64,000 bases of DNA from Geomonas oryzae (GCF_004117875.1 NZ_RAHW01000001.1:372001-436000), one strand, 5' to 3'; positions 19,446-26,791 are shown, numbered from the stretch's first letter. Translations and numbers: made by a program. Notes: generated from the letters alone by a model not told the origin.

Positions 19446-19478
19446 AAAAAAAGGCCGCTTTCGCGGCCGTTTTTTATG
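19446..19478. terminator. Bidirectional terminator between cysS and the RHH gene
   Basis: GGCCGC-TTTC-GCGGCC stem flanked by A7 on the left and GTTTTTTAT on the right, so it has a T-run in both orientations. It serves cysS (rightward) and the convergent ribbon-helix-helix gene ending at 19502. Confidence 0.9.
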
Positions 19479-19501
19479 GTACGGGTAAGTTGCGAGGCGG
19501 C

Positions 19502-19681
19502 CTAAGCCGCCTTCTGGCCCATCTCAACGCTTCTGGCCTTTACCAGTTCCATCGCTTCCCTCATGATTTCGGAAACGCTCTTCTTGGTGGTGTCCATGAT
19601 CTGCTCAAGGGTCTCGCGCTCTGCGTCGCTGATCCTCATGGAAATTACGTTGTACCTCGGGTTCTCTCTCATTCTGCCCAT
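19502..19681 (-). CDS. Small ribbon-helix-helix (CopG/MetJ-type) DNA-binding protein
   Basis: 59 residues (starts MGRMRENPRYNVISMRIS, then DAERETLEQIMDTTKKSVSE, ends KARSVEMGQKAA). The strand NVISMRIS followed by two helices with KSVSEIMREAMELV is the RHH fold, which binds DNA as a dimer through its beta ribbon. The start ATG (19679-19681) has AAGGAG 8 nt upstream. It lies 252 bp downstream of, and on the same strand as, the hydrogenase-domain sigma54 activator. Upstream are a near-consensus sigma54 promoter (19740-19756) and an inverted repeat (19851-19870), so it is probably that activator's direct target. What it regulates is unknown. It is not obviously a toxin-antitoxin partner, as no toxin gene is adjacent. 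Confidence 0.85.
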   Translation of the reverse strand: MGRMRENPRYNVISMRISDAERETLEQIMDTTKKSVSEIMREAMELVKARSVEMGQKAA

Positions 19682-19739
19682 CTTGTATTCTCCTTATTCT
19701 GGTTAGTGCTCAAATTTGGTGACACGATGTCTACACTAT

Positions 19740-19756
19740 TGCTACATGCGTGCCAA
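19740..19756 (-). promoter_or_regulatory. Sigma54 (-24/-12) promoter of the RHH gene
   Basis: On the minus strand: TTGGCACG-CATG-TAGCA, against the consensus TTGGCACGnnnnTTGCW. GG and GC are exactly 10 bp apart. The predicted start is near 19728, leaving a leader of about 47 nt before the RHH ATG. Confidence 0.85.
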
Positions 19757-19850
19757 TGCGAAAAAAAAGCAGCCCGCCAGCCTAAGTTGTTGTTTTCACG
19801 TATACCGAATTTTTAGGATTAGAGTCCTGTTATCTTCCAGTGTATACAAA

Positions 19851-19870
19851 GTGCGCCAATTTTGGCACAC
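19851..19870. promoter_or_regulatory. Inverted repeat, probable activator (UAS) site
   Basis: GTGCGCCAATTTTGGCACAC: 8 of 10 positions are symmetrical. It lies about 120 bp upstream of the predicted sigma54 start, the normal place for an enhancer-binding protein. A related 20-bp repeat overlaps the promoter of the adjacent sigma54-activator gene (22274-22293). Confidence 0.65.
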
Positions 19871-19933
19871 GCTGCGTAATTGTGCCCATTTGTATCATTT
19901 TGTCCTACTTTGCAGCTTCGCCCGGAGGCTAAA

Positions 19934-22216
19934 TCACTCCTCTTCGCCCTCTCTGGCGCGAATGGTGCGTCCTTTCAGTCCGTGCTTGGCCAAAAGACGA
20001 TAAAAGGTGCGTCTCGGGATGTTGGCAAGTTGTGCCGCTTTTGACACATTGCCTCCCGCGTCGGCCAGATAGCGCTGGATCAGCTTCTTCTCGACCCGCA
20101 GTACGTGCGGCTCGCGCTCCTTTTTGAAGGAGCGGAGGTCGATGACGTCCTCACCCTCGTCGGCATAGCTCTCGGCGAAGGCGAGCGGGAGGTTGCCGAG
20201 CTTGATGATGTCGTCATGCGTGAGAACGGCGGCACGCTCGATGACGTTCTGCATCTCGCGGATGTTACCCGGCCAGGGGTACTTCACCATGGCGTTGATG
20301 GCGCGCTCCTCGATGCCTATGATGTGCTTGTTCAGTTTGTTGCGCGCCTTCTCCAGGAAGTGGTGCGCAAGCTGCGGAATCGACTCCACTCGCTCCCGCA
20401 GGGGGGGCATGGTGATGGAGAAAACGTTCAGTCGGTAGTAGAGGTCCTCGCGGAACCAACCGTCGCGCACCCCGTCCTCAAGCGACTTGTTGGTCGCGGC
20501 GATGAGGCGGACGTCGACGCGGCGCGCCACGGTGCCCCCCACCGGCCGCACCTCCCCCAGGTCGAGCACGCGCAAGAGCTCCGCCTGCAGCTTCGGGGTG
20601 ATGTCGCCGATCTCGTCGAGGAAGATGGTCCCGCCGTCGGCAGCCTCGAAAAGGCCCTTCTTCTCGGTGATCGCGCCGGTGAAGGACCCTTTCTTGTGGC
20701 CGAAGAGCTCGCTCTCAAGGAGCGAGTCGGTGATGGTGGTGCAGTTCACGGTAACGAGCGGCTTGTCGTTTCGCTTGCTGAAGCGATGGATCCCGCGCGC
20801 GGCGAGCTCCTTGCCGGTCCCGGACTCGCCACGGATCAGCACCGTGGTCGGGGTCGGCCCGACCTGCTTGATCTGGTCCAGCGCCTCGAGGGTCTGGCTG
20901 TCGCTCCCCACGATGAACTCGTCGCCGTACTCCCGGTCCAGCTCCCTCTTGGCGAGCTCGTACTTCTGGATCAGGCGCCCGCGCTCCTCCTCGAGCTGCT
21001 GCAGGTTGTGCGGCAGGCACATCTCCAGGTCCGCAAGCCCCTGGAACACCGCGACGGCGTACTCGCGGCAGGTCCGGTAGCCGCAGGTGCGGCAGTTAAG
21101 CTCGTCCTTCTGGGTGAACTTGTTGGTCGCCTGCAGGATCTTCTTTACGTCGCCACCCTTCGGTATGGGGAGCTTCGCGTACTTGTCCGAGAAGGTGCGC
21201 GAGAAATCGATCTGCCAATCCTTCTTGTAGTGGGGCGCCACCCGGTACGGAATCTCGCTGCGGAAATGGGAGATCACCATGTTGCGCCTGGAGAACTCGG
21301 TTAGTTCCCTGTTGCGCCCTGGGCCGCCGATGCAGCCGTCATAGCAGAAGCGCAGATCGACGAGCTTGGGGCTGATGCGCCCTGCTGCCAGGTCCTTGAT
21401 GATCCCCATGACGTTCACTTCCCCCTCGGCCGTTACTATCTCAGTATCGAGCGGGTCCGGGTTGATGCCAAAGGCCTGGAAGGACCCTTGGGAAAGCGAG
21501 AAGACGCGCCCCATGTGCGGTTCACGCCCATCGTAGGGTTCTTCCTCAAGCGCGGTGAGGTCGATGCCGCGCTCCTTGAAGATCGATTCCAGCTCCCGGT
21601 AGGTCAAAAGGACGTCCACCGCCCCCTTAGTCTGCTCGGCCTGCACCTCGAACTTACCGGCGATGCACGAGCTGATGTAGACGACTTTCACGTGATCGCC
21701 CAGGACGTGCTTCAGGTAACGCCCCATGGCGACCATGTGGGTCACCACGCCGACCATGTTCTCTATGAGCTGCGGGTAGTGGCGCTCAACCAGGTCGACT
21801 ACGGCAGGGCAGTGCGAGGAGATGAGCGGCAGGCTCGCGTTGTTGATCGCGTTTTTGTACTCGTCCGCGATGAGCTCCACCCCGCTCGCACCCTCGTGCA
21901 CCTCGGCAAAGCCAAGCTGGCGCAAACCCGCCGACAGCTGGCCGGGGGAGCAGTAGTGGAAGAAGGCCGGGAAGGAGCAGCCAAGAACGGCGATGACCGG
22001 CTCACCGGAGGTAAGCAGCGCCTCGGTGACGGTGACATTGTCGGCGATGACCTTGGCGTGCTGGGGGCAGTTGCTCAGGCAGTTGCCGCAGCCGATGCAG
22101 CGTTCGGAGATGATCTCGGTGTAGCTCTTCTCCACCTTGATCGCCTTGACGGGGCAGCTGCGCACGCAGGAGTAACACTTACGGCACTGATCGGTAATGG
22201 TGACTATCGGGTACAT
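19934..22216 (-). CDS. Sigma54-dependent activator with ferredoxin and [FeFe]-hydrogenase-like sensor domains
   Basis: 760 residues. Domains in order: two [4Fe-4S] ferredoxin motifs (Cys11/14/17/21 and 40/43/46/50); an [FeFe]-hydrogenase large-subunit-like domain (about 75-330); a four-cysteine cluster motif (Cys375/378/383/400); a coiled linker (405-430); an AAA+ sigma54 domain (about 435-665; Walker A GESGTGKE at 463-470, GSFTGA at 510-515, Walker B IFLDEIGD); and a Fis-type HTH (NVSKAAQLANIPRRTFYRLL, near 723-742). The H-cluster ligands are kept (Cys136 in SSHCP, Cys184 in SSCIAGKFE, Cys291 and Cys295 in FCYDGC), but the proton-relay cysteine of TSCCP is His135. That fits a sensory rather than catalytic hydrogenase module, a redox or H2 switch. 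There is no receiver domain, so it is a one-component regulator. GAGGAAAG precedes the ATG. Confidence 0.92.
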   Translation of the reverse strand: MYPIVTITDQCRKCYSCVRSCPVKAIKVEKSYTEIISERCIGCGNCLSNCPQHAKVIADNVTVTEALLTSGEPVIAVLGCSFPAFFHYCSPGQLSAGLRQLGFAEVHEGASGVELIADEYKNAINNASLPLISSHCPAVVDLVERHYPQLIENMVGVVTHMVAMGRYLKHVLGDHVKVVYISSCIAGKFEVQAEQTKGAVDVLLTYRELESIFKERGIDLTALEEEPYDGREPHMGRVFSLSQGSFQAFGINPDPLDTEIVTAEGEVNVMGIIKDLAAGRISPKLVDLRFCYDGCIGGPGRNRELTEFSRRNMVISHFRSEIPYRVAPHYKKDWQIDFSRTFSDKYAKLPIPKGGDVKKILQATNKFTQKDELNCRTCGYRTCREYAVAVFQGLADLEMCLPHNLQQLEEERGRLIQKYELAKRELDREYGDEFIVGSDSQTLEALDQIKQVGPTPTTVLIRGESGTGKELAARGIHRFSKRNDKPLVTVNCTTITDSLLESELFGHKKGSFTGAITEKKGLFEAADGGTIFLDEIGDITPKLQAELLRVLDLGEVRPVGGTVARRVDVRLIAATNKSLEDGVRDGWFREDLYYRLNVFSITMPPLRERVESIPQLAHHFLEKARNKLNKHIIGIEERAINAMVKYPWPGNIREMQNVIERAAVLTHDDIIKLGNLPLAFAESYADEGEDVIDLRSFKKEREPHVLRVEKKLIQRYLADAGGNVSKAAQLANIPRRTFYRLLAKHGLKGRTIRAREGEEE

Positions 22217-22254
22217 CTTTCCTCGCAGGTCATGGAATTACAGGACGAACGGAT

Positions 22255-22293
22255 TGTATAGGATTCGACAAAAGTGTGCAACAGTTGGCACAC
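22255..22293 (-). promoter_or_regulatory. Promoter of the sigma54-activator gene overlapped by its probable operator
   Basis: On the minus strand TTGCAC - 17 bp - TACAAT forms a sigma70-type promoter about 40 bp before the start codon. The -35 lies inside the inverted repeat GTGTGCAACAGTTGGCACAC (22274-22293, as read on the plus strand), which shares the half-site TTGGCACAC with the repeat upstream of the RHH gene. Binding here would block RNA polymerase, so autorepression is likely. Confidence 0.6.
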
Positions 22294-22314
22294 TCGGGAG
22301 GCGGGATCGCGGGC

Positions 22315-22392
22315 AAAAAAAACCCTAGCGACTAGGAGGGCAAGTCAGCTAGGGGAAGGGGGATCCTACGATCCCCCGCAACTCTTATCTAT
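22315..22392 (-). ncRNA. Candidate small RNA with anti-Shine-Dalgarno loop
   Basis: About 78 nt on the minus strand. A strong promoter is present: TTGCAG (22422-22427), 17-bp spacer, TATAAT (22399-22404). The predicted transcript has a perfect 8-bp hairpin (GGGGGATC/GATCCCCC, 22358-22377) and then an intrinsic terminator hairpin (arms at 22323-22333 and 22343-22354, one bulge) followed by eight U. Its 9-nt loop reads UGCCCUCCU, complementary to a Shine-Dalgarno sequence. It ends 99 bp before the sigma54-activator start codon and 22 bp upstream of the inverted repeat, so it could act in trans or be an attenuated leader. I do not recognise an RNA family. Confidence 0.6.
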
Positions 22393-22398
22393 GTTCCC

Positions 22399-22427
22399 AT
22401 TATACTTGTCCCGTTTTCGGACTGCAA
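22399..22427 (-). promoter_or_regulatory. Strong sigma70-type promoter of the candidate sRNA
   Basis: TTGCAG - 17 bp - TATAAT on the minus strand: a consensus -10 with optimal spacing. Its predicted start is near 22392. Confidence 0.75.
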
Positions 22428-22524
22428 CAGCTTAAGTGCATTTAATCAAAGGATTATATTTTTCATTGATCTCATGAGGTTGCACGACACCGGCATTCAT
22501 CAGAATTACCGATCGGTTAGCGCG

Positions 22525-22554
22525 TTGCGCACGCCGCGGGTTGTGTGGTATAAA
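22525..22554 (+). promoter_or_regulatory. Probable promoter of the transglutaminase-like gene
   Basis: TTGCGC (22525-22530), an 18-bp spacer and TATAAA (about 22549-22554), about 50 bp before the ATG at 22605. The -35 is weak. Confidence 0.5.
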
Positions 22555-22604
22555 TGCCCCCGCACGCACCACAGTAAATCACCACAGCTATCGAGGAGCC
22601 GCCC

Positions 22605-24038
22605 ATGTCGCGCCATATGAAATACTGGAAGTTGCTGGTCGCATTGATCATGGTCCTTCTGCCGCTGCGCCTGTTGGCCGCCCCCCTGCCGCAAATCCCC
22701 TCCCTTCCGGAAGGGGAGCGCTGGTTTGCCATCATCATGGGGGACGAGCAGGTCGGCTTCGGCCAAACCACCGTGACCCGTACTGCGGACGGGTACCAAA
22801 TCGCCTCGCGCGGCAGCGTGAAGATGAAGGTGATGGGCTTCTCGAGAGAAGCAAGCTCCACCGAGACCTACCAGGTGGCCCCGGACCTGGCACTGCGCTC
22901 CTTCCAGGCGGAAACCCGCATCGACGGAAGCCCCTCGGCCGTAAGCGGCGAGGTCACCCCAAAGGGGATCAGCGTCGTGACCCGCTCCGGGAACGGCAGG
23001 AAGGAGCATAAACTCAAGGTGAAAGGTACCGTCTATCCGCCGCACGCACTGAACCTCTACCCGCTCATTCATGGGGCGGTGCCGGGAAAGAGCTACAAGA
23101 TCCAGTACCTCGACGTGGAGGCGGTGAAGGTCAAGCAAGCGAAGGTAGAAGTGGTCGGGCAGGAAACCCTGGACGGGAAGGCCGTGGTGCACCTCAGAAA
23201 CAACCTTTACCCGATGGTGGACAACGACATCTGGATCGATTTGAAGGGGAACGTCCTGAAGGAATCGGTTCGGGACGGGCTCGTGGTCACGCTGGCCCGG
23301 GACGAGGCGGCGGCGAGGGCGGAACTTACCGAAGCCGCCATGGCTAAGAAGGACCTTGTCTTCGACCTGAGCCTGATACGGGTCACCCCCCCGATCGAGC
23401 ATCCGGAGCGGCTGCAGAAACTGGTCGTCCGGATGAATGGCATCCCGGCTGAGCAGCCGCTCTTGCAGGGGGTGAGGCAGAAGGCGGAACGGATGCCCGA
23501 CGGCAGCGTCGTGTTCACCCTGCCGAACCCTACCCCGGCAGCGGCTGCACCTCCGGCCGAGGCGGACGTGCAACCGGGAGAACGGACGCCCAGCGACAAC
23601 CCCGAAATCATCGCACGCGCGAAGGCCATCGTCGGGGACGAAAAGGATCCCGCAAAGAAAGCGGCCCGGCTCGCCGCGTGGGTCGCGGCAGAGATCAAGC
23701 CCGACGTAACCGACGCGCAGTCGCCGTTGGAAACCCTGCAAAAGGGTCGCGGCAACTGCCAAAGCCATGCACGTCTCTACACCTCGCTCGCCCGCGCCGC
23801 AGGTATCCCTACCCGCTTCGTCTCGGGCCTTGTCTACCAGGGGGACGGCTTTCTCTACCACAGTTGGGCCGAAAGCTACCTGAATGGAGGGTGGATGCCG
23901 ATCGACCCGACCTTCAATGAAGTTCCGGCAAGCCTCACCCATATCAAGCTGATCGAAGGGGATTCCGTTGATGAGATGGGAAGCATCGCGGGTATGATAG
24001 GCAGGACGCACGCCACGGTAGTGGAAAAGCGCTACTGA
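22605..24038 (+). CDS. Exported transglutaminase-like (cysteine protease fold) protein
   Basis: 477 residues. Signal peptide MKYWKLLVALIMVLLPLRLLAA (from residue 5), then a beta-rich N-terminal domain (about 40-310) and a transglutaminase-core domain (about 340-470). The catalytic triad is complete: Cys385 in GRGNCQSHA, His419 in YHSWAESY and Asp434 in PIDPTFN. Relatives act as periplasmic peptidases or amidases; the substrate is unknown. A Pro/Ala-rich linker (PTPAAAAPPAEADVQPG) separates the domains. GAGGAGCC lies upstream of the start. The gene is monocistronic as far as can be seen. Confidence 0.88.
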   Translation: MSRHMKYWKLLVALIMVLLPLRLLAAPLPQIPSLPEGERWFAIIMGDEQVGFGQTTVTRTADGYQIASRGSVKMKVMGFSREASSTETYQVAPDLALRSFQAETRIDGSPSAVSGEVTPKGISVVTRSGNGRKEHKLKVKGTVYPPHALNLYPLIHGAVPGKSYKIQYLDVEAVKVKQAKVEVVGQETLDGKAVVHLRNNLYPMVDNDIWIDLKGNVLKESVRDGLVVTLARDEAAARAELTEAAMAKKDLVFDLSLIRVTPPIEHPERLQKLVVRMNGIPAEQPLLQGVRQKAERMPDGSVVFTLPNPTPAAAAPPAEADVQPGERTPSDNPEIIARAKAIVGDEKDPAKKAARLAAWVAAEIKPDVTDAQSPLETLQKGRGNCQSHARLYTSLARAAGIPTRFVSGLVYQGDGFLYHSWAESYLNGGWMPIDPTFNEVPASLTHIKLIEGDSVDEMGSIAGMIGRTHATVVEKRY

Positions 24039-24107
24039 TGCAGAAAATCATGCGGGCTCTCAGGAACGAGAAGCTGGCGAAAGATCATCGCACTGAGTAA
24101 ATTGCGC

Positions 24108-24207
24108 GAGGCGTGCCCTTCCCCGGAGGGGGAGGGACAGGGGGGGGGAGCGCAGCGGGCTTAATCCGGCTTCCCCCCCTCCCTGCCTCCCCCCTCCGGG
24201 GGGAGGT
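24108..24207. repeat. Inverted pair of GC-rich REP-like palindromes
   Basis: CCGGAGGGGGAGGGACAGGG (starting near 24122) faces CCTCCCTGCCTCCCCCCTCC (ending near 24199), together an imperfect inverted repeat of about 90 bp around AGCGCAGCGGGCTTAATCC. The first unit shares GGAGGGGGAGGGACAGGG with the element at 63675-63742. Confidence 0.7.
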
Positions 24208-24269
24208 GTGCTTACATCAAGGGGGCAGGTGAACCCGCTTCCTCCGACTTAACGCTTCCCGCTCGTGCT

Positions 24270-24845
24270 TTTAAAAATGTGAGGTCAACTTTAAGCAAAG
24301 TTACATCTGCATTTAGCATCTCAAGAGGCGAGTTAAGAAAAACAAGACCTGCTTTTATTAATGTAACGTCACGCATAGGCAAATCGACGTTCCCCCTTCA
24401 CCCCTTAAGCCCCACCATCGGTCCCACTTACCCCGCTTTTATCTCAGCTGACTTATATTGGCCTTGTTCGCCCCCTGCTTTTAGCTGAAAAAACTGAATT
24501 TAATGCTCCGGAGGCCTGTTTTTCATCAGTGAAAGGGAGACGGCAACTTCATGAAAAGTGCGGTTAGCTAAAGTCACTACCTCTTTTGCTTAACCACGAG
24601 CTGCGTTTGCTTAAGTGCGACCTCTGCTTGCTTATCTGTGCTGTCAGTCGGCGTAGGTGTTGCCTCGTGGAAATTAACTCGAGGCATGCGGAAGCTGCCA
24701 TCGAAGTCTTCGAGACTAACCGCGAGGAGGGCAAGGTTGCATGCAGCGGTGACAAGCTTAAGGAAGGCGCCGCGAAGTTTATTTGCGACGGCGGAGTGCT
24801 TAGGTGTGGAGCGGTGAAGGCTAAATGCGGGGGGGACGGAGTTAT
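24270..24845. repeat. Gene-free stretch with a 21-bp periodic YTAR motif array
   Basis: This is the second half of the 859-bp gap between 24038 and 24898. From 24590 to 24842 a short motif of consensus [CTG]T[AG] + purine/T (often GCTTAAG) recurs at exactly 21-bp steps thirteen times: 24590, 24611, 24632, 24653, 24674, 24695, 24716, 24737, 24758, 24779, 24800, 24821, 24842. A looser series with the same 21-bp step covers 24291-24585, and the phase shifts by 5 bp between the series. The best unit is TTTGCTTAAGTGCGACCTCT. Because 21 is a multiple of 3, every frame yields heptad-like junk peptides; none has a convincing start or composition, so I do not call a gene. 21 bp is two helical turns. 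Confidence 0.7.
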
Positions 24846-24857
24846 GTATGAATTAAA

Positions 24858-24888
24858 GGGTGACTGGCACCTGCGGAGCCAGTCACCT
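24858..24888 (-). terminator. Palindrome after cbiO (terminator-like, GGCACCTGCGGAGCCAGTC family)
   Basis: GGTGACTGGC-ACCTGCGGA-GCCAGTCACC: a 10-bp perfect stem, followed on the minus strand by CTTTAATTC. It ends 10 bp after the cbiO stop, so it probably terminates the cobamide operon. Its core matches the long palindrome at 19306-19413. Confidence 0.65.
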
Positions 24889-24897
24889 TCTTGCACA

Positions 24898-25737
24898 TTA
24901 TTTTCGGGACATCGCCTCTACCATCTCCCGGCGCGCTTCGCCGATGGTGAGGGGTAGACGCGTGAAGGAAAACCCCTCCTCGTGCTTCAACTGGTAGATG
25001 AGCTCGGCGATGTGGGGCAGGCGCAGCTTCACGCTCGCGAGCTCATCGGGAGCGGTGAAGACTTCCTCGGGAGCGCCGCCGCGGATCAGCCGACCGCGAC
25101 TTAAGATGTGAAGCTGGTGCAGGAAGATCGGCACGAGATCGACGCTGTGCGTAGCCATCACGATGGTCACCCCCTGGTCACGATTCAGCCGGGTCAAGAG
25201 TTCCATCATCCGGTACTCTCCCATGGGATCGAGCCCCGCGGTCGGTTCATCCAGAAGCAGGATCTCGTGCCCCATCGCGAGAAGTCCCGCGATGCAGACG
25301 CGCTTTTTCTGCCCATAGCTCAGGTTGTGGATCCCCTTGGCGGCGAACTCCGCCATGTCGACGCTGGCTAGCGCCGCCTCGACCCGGGTTTTCACCTCCG
25401 CCTCACCGCACCCCATGTTGCGCGGCCCGAAAGCGGCGTCCTCGAAGACGGTGGTGGCGAAGAGCTGGTCGTCCGGGTTCTGGAACACGAGCCCCACCTT
25501 GCGGTAGATGTCGCGCGGATGCAGCTTCAGCACGTTCTCCCCGTCGAGCAGCACCTCGCCCTTATACCCCTTGATCAGTCCGTCCATGACCTTCAGAAGC
25601 GTCGTCTTCCCCGAGCCGTTGGAGCCGAGGATCCCGGTGAACTCGCCGCGCCGGATCTCAAGCCGCAGCTCGGCGAGCGCGACTGTCCCGTCGGGGTATT
25701 TGTAGCTCTCCAGGTCGACAGAAATTCTCGTATCCAC
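24898..25737 (-). CDS. cbiO: Cobalt ECF transporter ATP-binding protein
   Basis: 279 residues. ABC ATPase with Walker A GILGSNGSGKTTLLK, Q-loop VFQNPDDQLFATTVFEDAAFG (the Q-N-P-D-x-Q form of CbiO/EcfA), signature LSYGQKKRVCIAG, Walker B EILLLDEPTAGLDP and H-loop MATHS. It powers Co2+ import together with CbiM, the CbiN-like protein and CbiQ. It is the last gene of the ten-gene cobamide operon and starts 9 bp after the cbiQ stop. Confidence 0.95.
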   Translation of the reverse strand: MDTRISVDLESYKYPDGTVALAELRLEIRRGEFTGILGSNGSGKTTLLKVMDGLIKGYKGEVLLDGENVLKLHPRDIYRKVGLVFQNPDDQLFATTVFEDAAFGPRNMGCGEAEVKTRVEAALASVDMAEFAAKGIHNLSYGQKKRVCIAGLLAMGHEILLLDEPTAGLDPMGEYRMMELLTRLNRDQGVTIVMATHSVDLVPIFLHQLHILSRGRLIRGGAPEEVFTAPDELASVKLRLPHIAELIYQLKHEEGFSFTRLPLTIGEARREMVEAMSRK

Positions 25738-25746
25738 GATGCTCCT

Positions 25747-26508
25747 CTAAATGAGTCTGATGACGGCCATGGCGCCGACGAAAAGAAGCGCCGAGCCGAC
25801 CTCGGCGACGCGCAGCGGCCGGTGCATCGACATAGGCATGACGCCGTCGTAGCCGCGCTGCACCATCGCCGTCGTAATGCTCTGGCTGTTGTCGAACGCC
25901 TTGATCACCATGACCCCGGCGAGAGTGCCGAAGGAAGCAAGGGCACGACGACAGCCGACGTAGCCGAGCCGGTTTTTCTGGGCGTGGTAAACGACCTGGG
26001 CGTCCTCCAGAAGCAGGAAGAGGTAGCGCCACGCGAAGAGCGCCACGTCGACGAGCACCTGGGGCACCCTCATCCAGGAGAGGGCGGCCATCAGTTCGGT
26101 GAACGGCGTCGAGAACCCGACCACCCCCAGCAGGGTGACCCCGCCCAGGATGCGCCCCGCGATCAGGAGCCCGGCATCCAGGCCGTCGCGGTGCGCCACC
26201 AGTTCATAGCCCAAAAGCCCGAAACTGAAAAGTGGAGCGTTACCGGAAAAGAAGGTCTTAAGCAGCAGCACCACGACCGCGATGAAGATCGGCTCGGAAA
26301 AGCGCAAGGCCAGGAGGCGCACCGGCGTCCCGAGGTGCAGACAGAAGAAGATGCCCGCGGCGGCAACGACGAGCGGGAACGCCGACCCTTGCGAGGTGAT
26401 CACCATGACCAGCAAGGCGAGCGCGCTCAGAAGCTTGACCCGGGCGTCGATCTTTACCAGGGCATGCGACGCACGAAAACTATGTGTGCTTAAGTGATGA
26501 TGCATCAT
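25747..26508 (-). CDS. cbiQ: Cobalt ECF transporter transmembrane protein
   Basis: 253 residues, with five or so hydrophobic helices (KLLSALALLVMVITSQGS, FPLVVAAAGIFFCLHLG, FIAVVVLLLKTFFSG and a C-terminal AEVGSALLFVGAMAVIRLI) and the conserved DARVKLLSALA start typical of EcfT/CbiQ (D-x-R-x-K). The coupling region KAFDNSQSITTAMVQRGYDG carries the A-x-x-x-R-G motif that contacts the ATPase. It overlaps the cbiN-like gene by 29 bp. The start may be 26508 or the next codon, 26505 (tandem ATG). Confidence 0.94.
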   Translation of the reverse strand: MMHHHLSTHSFRASHALVKIDARVKLLSALALLVMVITSQGSAFPLVVAAAGIFFCLHLGTPVRLLALRFSEPIFIAVVVLLLKTFFSGNAPLFSFGLLGYELVAHRDGLDAGLLIAGRILGGVTLLGVVGFSTPFTELMAALSWMRVPQVLVDVALFAWRYLFLLLEDAQVVYHAQKNRLGYVGCRRALASFGTLAGVMVIKAFDNSQSITTAMVQRGYDGVMPMSMHRPLRVAEVGSALLFVGAMAVIRLI

Positions 26509-26791
26509 CTTTCCTCGGCTTTTGGGCCGTCAGGTCGCGCCAGTAGTATCCCGCCACGAAGCCCCCCACCGCGCCCGCCATGAGAAAGGCGAACAGCAGC
26601 AGGTCTCCGGAGAGATCGAGAAGGGGCGGTTTCGCCTCCCGGCCGTGCTCCTTGGCGACTTTTTCCACGACGGCCTCATCGACCCCGTCCCAGGCATGGG
26701 AAACGGAGGGGACGCAGGAGAGGGCGAGCAAAAGCGCGGGGAGCATCATCGCAGAGCGGAGCGATTTTTTCCACTGTTTCCGGTCACGCAT
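26480..26791 (-). CDS. CbiN-like small membrane component of cobalt transporter
   Basis: 103 residues: N-terminal signal/TM segment (MMLPALLLALSCVPSVSHA), a short exported stretch beginning WDGVDEAVVEKVAKEHGR and a second TM helix (LLLFAFLMAGAVGGFVAGYY). Its topology and its position between cbiM and cbiQ match CbiN, although the sequence is divergent from the enterobacterial protein (CbiN has G-x-D near the start of the exported part and a GxxxGYYxG-like second helix). It overlaps cbiM by 8 bp and cbiQ by 29 bp. Confidence 0.75.
   Translation of the reverse strand: MRDRKQWKKSLRSAMMLPALLLALSCVPSVSHAWDGVDEAVVEKVAKEHGREAKPPLLDLSGDLLLFAFLMAGAVGGFVAGYYWRDLTAQKPRKDDASSLKHT

Noticed and set aside
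19861-19880. TTGGCACACGCTGCGT as a plus-strand sigma54 promoter
   Set aside because: The spacing between GG and GC is 8 instead of 10 bp, and it reads into the 3' end of a convergent gene; better explained as half of the inverted repeat.
24279-24957. Several 60-120 residue frames in the 24.0-24.9 kb gap
   Set aside because: They arise on both strands from the 21-bp periodicity; no ribosome site, no conserved composition, and they end inside cbiO or repeats.
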